Below are positions 59,445 to 64,000 of a stretch of DNA of 64,000 nucleotides, piece by piece. The notes under the pieces are model-generated. The model worked only from the letters and a program-made list of their open reading frames with translations. It searched no databases and was not told the DNA's origin. This stretch comes from Strix aluco. Its lineage: Eukaryota; Chordata; Aves; Strigiformes; Strigidae. Every line of letters begins with the position of its first letter. The stretch's first letter is position 1. The stretch is taken from assembly GCF_031877795.1 (NCBI RefSeq), contig NC_133971.1:15958825-16022824 (forward strand). Reading direction: 5' to 3'. Made by a program: the position numbers and the translations under genes.

Positions 59445-61607
59445 ATTAACAAGGACCCGGCAATGACATAGACATGTGTGGTTTGCCTGCACACTGTGTA
59501 CAGGGCCTTTCTCTGCCTTTAGGATGCCCCAGAAATCAAGATGACTGTGGTTGTTAAAGGAAGAGAAACAGTCACACAGGCCAATATAGAAGCAGATGGC
59601 TCAAAAGCAAGAAAACTGCCTGTGACATGTGAAAGCAGGGCAGAAAAGTGTGCCCACCTCTCCATGACCAATCACACTGTGAGAACATGCAAGTGTTACA
59701 CCTATTTGATCTGCAATACTTAAATATTAGCTGTGCAAGTCGCAGTCTTCCCACTTCCCCCATCATGGTCGTGCCACAGGTTGCATAATTTTTAATTTCT
59801 GGTTTTAACAAAGAATCAAAAGGAACACAGAAATTCTGGATGGTGTGCAGGTGTGAATTTGTAACACAAATTTGTAAACAAATTGATGACAATTAGAAGG
59901 CTCTCTTTAAAGGAATTTTTCTTGCTCTGGGTCATTGTGGCATAAAAAATAAAGATGGCTTTGTGAGGGAAGGTAGGAAGCAACCTCATCACGGAGTTAA
60001 TTAAACTGGCAGCTTTGTTTAGCTGACTCATATTTCATGAGAAATTCTATAGGTGTGTTATCAGTTAGTTAAAAAATAACTGGACTAGTGATCACAAAAC
60101 TGCTGTAGTCATTTATAACCATGGAGAGATACATGTAACTACTCACGCTGCGATGCATTACTTTGAGACTCTTAATTCAGAGCAAATCAGGTGTGACCTG
60201 TTTTAATGAGTATACCATATGAATTACCAGATCTTCCACTGGAAGCCTGATAAATTAAAATTATCTCAGTAGCTTTATTATCTGAATAAATGCCAAGTTG
60301 GATTTAATCTAGTTAAAACAAAAAACAATTATTTTTCAATTTTTACTATTATTAATTAAATGAGATCCAAATGAAACTCAATGTCCAGTCTATCAGCAGT
60401 TTTTGATATGAAGCCAAATTTTAAACTTTTATATTTCTTTGGGCTGAGACATAGGCAATACATCTGATTTTTATCTAGTATGTACTTCTTTTCTGCACAA
60501 ATTACTATCTTTTCTATTCTGGGGTAAAGTAACATTTAGGATTGTGGGTTTTTAGCTCTTTTTCATTCTCAGCAGCCTCTTGAGTCTGATTCATTCCTTA
60601 CATCCAGAACAGCTTCCATCTCTTTGGAATGGAACAAAAGTTGTGTCAAGTAAGCAGTGTTCAACATGATATCCTGTTCCCAATTATACCCCTATGATTC
60701 TCCTGTGGTTTCTCCTCTGGGGCTGATGTGGCCTGGAAAAGAACATTCAAGCTGTAGGGTTTTTTGAGTTTTTTCCTCTGAAACAGGGTCTTTCAATATA
60801 AACTTTACAAAGGTATTTGTGGATGTACTGTAGGAACTTGTCTCTGCATTTAACTGTTAAGTCATATTTGCATGTCACACACATTTGAATCTAAGAGGGT
60901 TTAGTGCTTTTATCGTGCAAAATGCAATTTCTTTGAGTCATTCTACTTAGAGGGACATACCTTATTTGCCTCCTGTAATCCTCATTAGAAATATTTATAT
61001 CATCTTCCCAAAACACTCCATCAAGTTCTAAAACAGGTCAGGAAGAATATTTTTAGCAAGGAAGACGCAAAGCACACTAGGAAGGCAGTGCTCTTAAAGG
61101 GACACACTGTACTTTGGGTCAATAGTTGAGGTTCAGCTTACCTCTAAAAATGCTGCTGAAAAGACAGAGAGGGGAGGTGTAGCAGGTGTTTCAATGGGAT
61201 CACTCTGCATTGTGGTGAAACTTGTGGTTTTTCTTTTCTCGCCACCCTGCTTAGCTGGCTTCCCAAACATCCATAAACCATGAAAATCAGCATTTCTTTA
61301 ATATGAGCAGAGCCCTGCAAAAGTTCTCTTCTTGCTGTCTGTTAGAAAAGCGCAGCAAGTAAGCAGGAATGCATCTGTGTTTTGAAAGCAGGAAGGTTAG
61401 CAGTGAAAATTTCCCCAATACCATGGTTTCAAAGCAGTTCTCAACTTAAACATTTTTTCTCTTCCTCAGAGGCTATTACAATGGTTTCTTTCCACATGGA
61501 GATTCTTCTTGCAAACCAGTTGCTTCCAAACCTGTGGTTTAAGAAGGTCCTTCTCTTTAGATGGTATTTTTTGGCTGTCTTTCTCAGGAACTTTACTTGG
61601 ATTTTTC
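59445..61607. other. Gene-free stretch
   Basis: AT-rich DNA with no recognised element. If human synteny holds, CRHBP should lie further right, and no CRHBP exon is seen here. Confidence 0.5.
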
Positions 61608-61915
61608 ATAGAATCATAGAGCAGCCCAGATTGGATGGGATACCAAAGATCATCTGATCCAACCTTTTGTGGGAAAGAGAGCCTAGACGAGATTATCTGC
61701 AGCCTGTCCAATAACATCTTGAAAACCTCCAGTGATGAGGGATCTACCACGTCCCTGTGGAGGTTGTTCCAGTGATTGATTGTTCTCAATCCATACTTAC
61801 TAATATAGATGGTTCTTACCTTGGGTATAGTGGGGTCCCTCACACCAGAGCTTTGTCATCCTTGTTAAATCTTCCTTTGTCATTCTGTCCTTCTGGTGAC
61901 ATACAGCAGAGGCCT
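61608..61915 (-). mobile_element. CR1 LINE 3' fragment, reversed
   Basis: The plus strand begins ATAGAATCATAGAGCAGCCC, the reversed CR1 tail with its octamer repeat. The minus-strand frame reads TINHWNNLHRDVVDPSSLEV, then FKMLLDRLQ, the typical CR1 reverse-transcriptase C terminus, and the frame breaks on both sides. About 308 bp remain. It is not functional. Confidence 0.93.
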
Positions 61916-64000
61916 AGCACAATGGAGATTTACTTCCAATGTAAAAATGGAGATGAATGCAAACTTTGTACAAATTTATTACGACAGGTAATGAGTTTAC
62001 CATATATATGTATTTTTTTTATTAAGACTTAAAAAGTTAAGACTTAAATAAGTCACAGTTCTTGTGTACATGTGTACTATGCAGTAGCTCTTAGTGGAGA
62101 TTTCACTGGCCTCCATGCTCCTGGAGAAGGGGACATGGCAACTCAGGGTGGGTGTGAAAAGGAACATGTAAGAGAAAGTTGTTCCCCAGGTGGTAATGGC
62201 CACTTTTCTCTCTTCTCCAACAGAGACACACTAAATTCATTTGTTAGAATTATCTTGATAATGAATAACCTATACCGCTTGTTTTCTACTATATCATTCT
62301 CTTAAATCTTCACTGTGATTTACATATGCATACACAAGTCACCACAAAATTTCTGTTAAGATCACCATCAGCTGAAAAGAATTATAGTTGCCTCATGTTA
62401 TTAACCACACCAAAACTTACTTTTTGGACTTCTTGTTCAAATTCCAGAATGCCGACTTGCTTGCCTGGGTTTTGAAGGAGTATGAGACTGACTACAAGTG
62501 AGACCAACAGAAAACCAAACTTCTCACTATTACTGATGTGTTTGATACCCGATCCAGCTACTGAATTAGTGATGACGAAACAACTTTGAAGTAGTACCAA
62601 AACTGAAGGCCTAAATTATATATGATGCTTCTAGCTTTTTTATCCCTCTCTTTCTTTAGTCTCCTGTTCCCTGCTGCTAGTGTTGACTGTGTGAAGTCTT
62701 TCAGCAGCCCTCTTTTTCACTGCAGGTGGAGCACAAACACTTCTAAATGTTACTATTCATGCCTGTAATGACGGTCATAACCCAGATACTCATGTCAGGA
62801 ATGCTGTGGTATGAAAGTGTAGTGCTCCTTGCTGTCATGTCTCTGTTCAAATGACTTCCTGGTCATTAACTAGTCCCAACATCATAATTCTGGGGCAAAC
62901 ATCTGTATTTTCCTCTGCCTAATGAAAGAGCTTAGGGGAGAATTCTGTTACTACACTGCCAATACAAACCAATCACCTCTTCCTTAAGGAACATATTAAT
63001 AGCTTTTCAGGAAAAAAGAACCTGCCCTGTGCTAGCTTGATTTTTCAAGATATTTTAATAACAATTTATCTTTTACCAGAGTAGCCATCAGGGACAGAGA
63101 TATAAAAATGTTGTTTTACTCTGAGTAATTTTGAATATGAAACTGGGTAAGAATTAGAAACTTATTTCAACAGCTATAATGTACTGAGATATGAATATAT
63201 TTTCAAGCCATTAAAACTCTGAGGGGCCAGATGGCTGCCAGTGGCAAAGGTCTGTGATTTTGATACATTCACCCTTGTTCAATGACTCTTCAGAAAAATC
63301 TGGAAAATTTCACAACACAAAAATTCTTCCTTATAATCAAGCCTTTCAGACCACTTTGTGCCACAGGATGGTGAAGTTTTCTCCTGACCACATTGATCCT
63401 TTATCTCTCTTCAGTCTTTCTGATAACCCACAGGGTTGTGTGAAGGAGTTGGAGATAAACTGCTGGGCCTGACAACTAATGGAAAAGACCTTCTCTGGAT
63501 AGCTCAGGGCTTATACCTGGGGCCAGGGTCCAGCTGTTTCAAAAGTCATTGTCATCAACTAGGAATCCAGGCCCTCAAGCCCAGATTTGGTGAACGAAAA
63601 CTGGGTCTGAGATTGGGAGGGTCTGAGATGATAAAAGAGGGGGTCAGATGGGGTATGGCACCTTCTGCGGTCAGGTCTTTCATGAAACCGGTGCTACACA
63701 GAGTCAAGAAATAGTCTTAAGGGGAGGGGAAGGCTGATCTGTTATGCTCTCAAGTGTCCCAGGGCTACTGTGGCAAGTAAAGCAGAAGTAGCAGGAATAC
63801 ATATTAGCGTAGCAGCTGACTGGAGCATGGGGCAAGTTGCCACCTTCCTCATTGCTTTGTGGTTGGTCATATCAAATGCAACAAAGTTCATAAGTCAGCT
63901 CACCAAGACAGAGATCCTCCTCAACTGCTTCAGCAGTAGTACCCAGGAAGGTGCCTGCAGGGAAAGACAGTCCTTACAGCAGTAACAAGGCAGCTGACAG
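61916..64000. other. Gene-free stretch at the right edge
   Basis: No exon, RNA gene or repeat family is recognised. Short open frames are within chance expectation. Confidence 0.5.

Noticed and set aside
52100-64000. CRHBP exons expected upstream of AGGF1
   Set aside because: No frame resembles CRHBP, including its C terminus or Cys-rich segments. It probably lies beyond the right edge.
1-64000. CRISPR arrays, operons, tRNA and rRNA genes
   Set aside because: No spaced direct repeats, tRNA cloverleaf or rRNA sequence is seen. The window is vertebrate nuclear DNA.

Overview
The window is nuclear DNA from a bird. The evidence is a 5'-truncated CR1 LINE ending in the typical ATTCTATGATTCT-type tail, two more CR1 tails, and five solo LTRs whose ends match families I know from avian, mainly neoavian, genomes. 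The species cannot be fixed from the sequence alone. Coding density is very low. Nearly all short open frames are chance frames or shadows of CpG islands and repeats.

The one protein-coding gene I can establish fully is AGGF1 (angiogenic factor with G-patch and FHA domains 1). It lies on the minus strand, with its ATG at 51,736 and its stop at 28,746. I resolved 14 coding exons, all with GT-AG introns and consistent phases, giving 2,109 nt and 702 residues against 714 in human. The order is N-terminal coiled coil, OCRE octamer repeats, acidic SEPEEGEITDS segment, FHA, Lys/Arg linker and G-patch. Its promoter lies in a CpG island at about 51.3-52.06 kb.

Layout: 1-2.4 kb, no established gene, one weak candidate exon. 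2.42-2.95 kb, a CpG island with splice donors on both strands. 3-17.9 kb, gene-free sequence with a perfect 17-bp-arm inverted repeat at 6.85 kb. 17.95-19.22 kb, dead CR1. 19.2-24 kb, gene-free with a CR1 tail. 24.04-24.6 kb, a second CpG island with a plus-strand first exon. Just downstream, at 25,455-25,590, is a sequence that folds as an H/ACA snoRNA with correctly spaced H and ACA boxes. In human, SNORA47 and ZBED3 lie next to AGGF1, so this is probably the avian snoRNA and its host transcript, although no ZBED3-type coding frame is visible. 26.6-27.6 kb, a solo LTR. 28.1-51.7 kb, AGGF1, with one LTR in intron 4 and two in intron 1. 52.77-53.39 kb, a fifth LTR. 53.5-53.65 kb, a cluster of AT-rich palindromes. 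54.8-59.5 kb, open-frame-rich DNA of unknown nature. 61.6-61.9 kb, a CR1 fragment. 62-64 kb, nothing recognisable.

No new multi-gene system is visible. The most interesting non-coding signal is the snoRNA and host-transcript unit. The AT-palindrome cluster, the hairpin at 6.85 kb and the two-strand CpG island at 2.6 kb come next.
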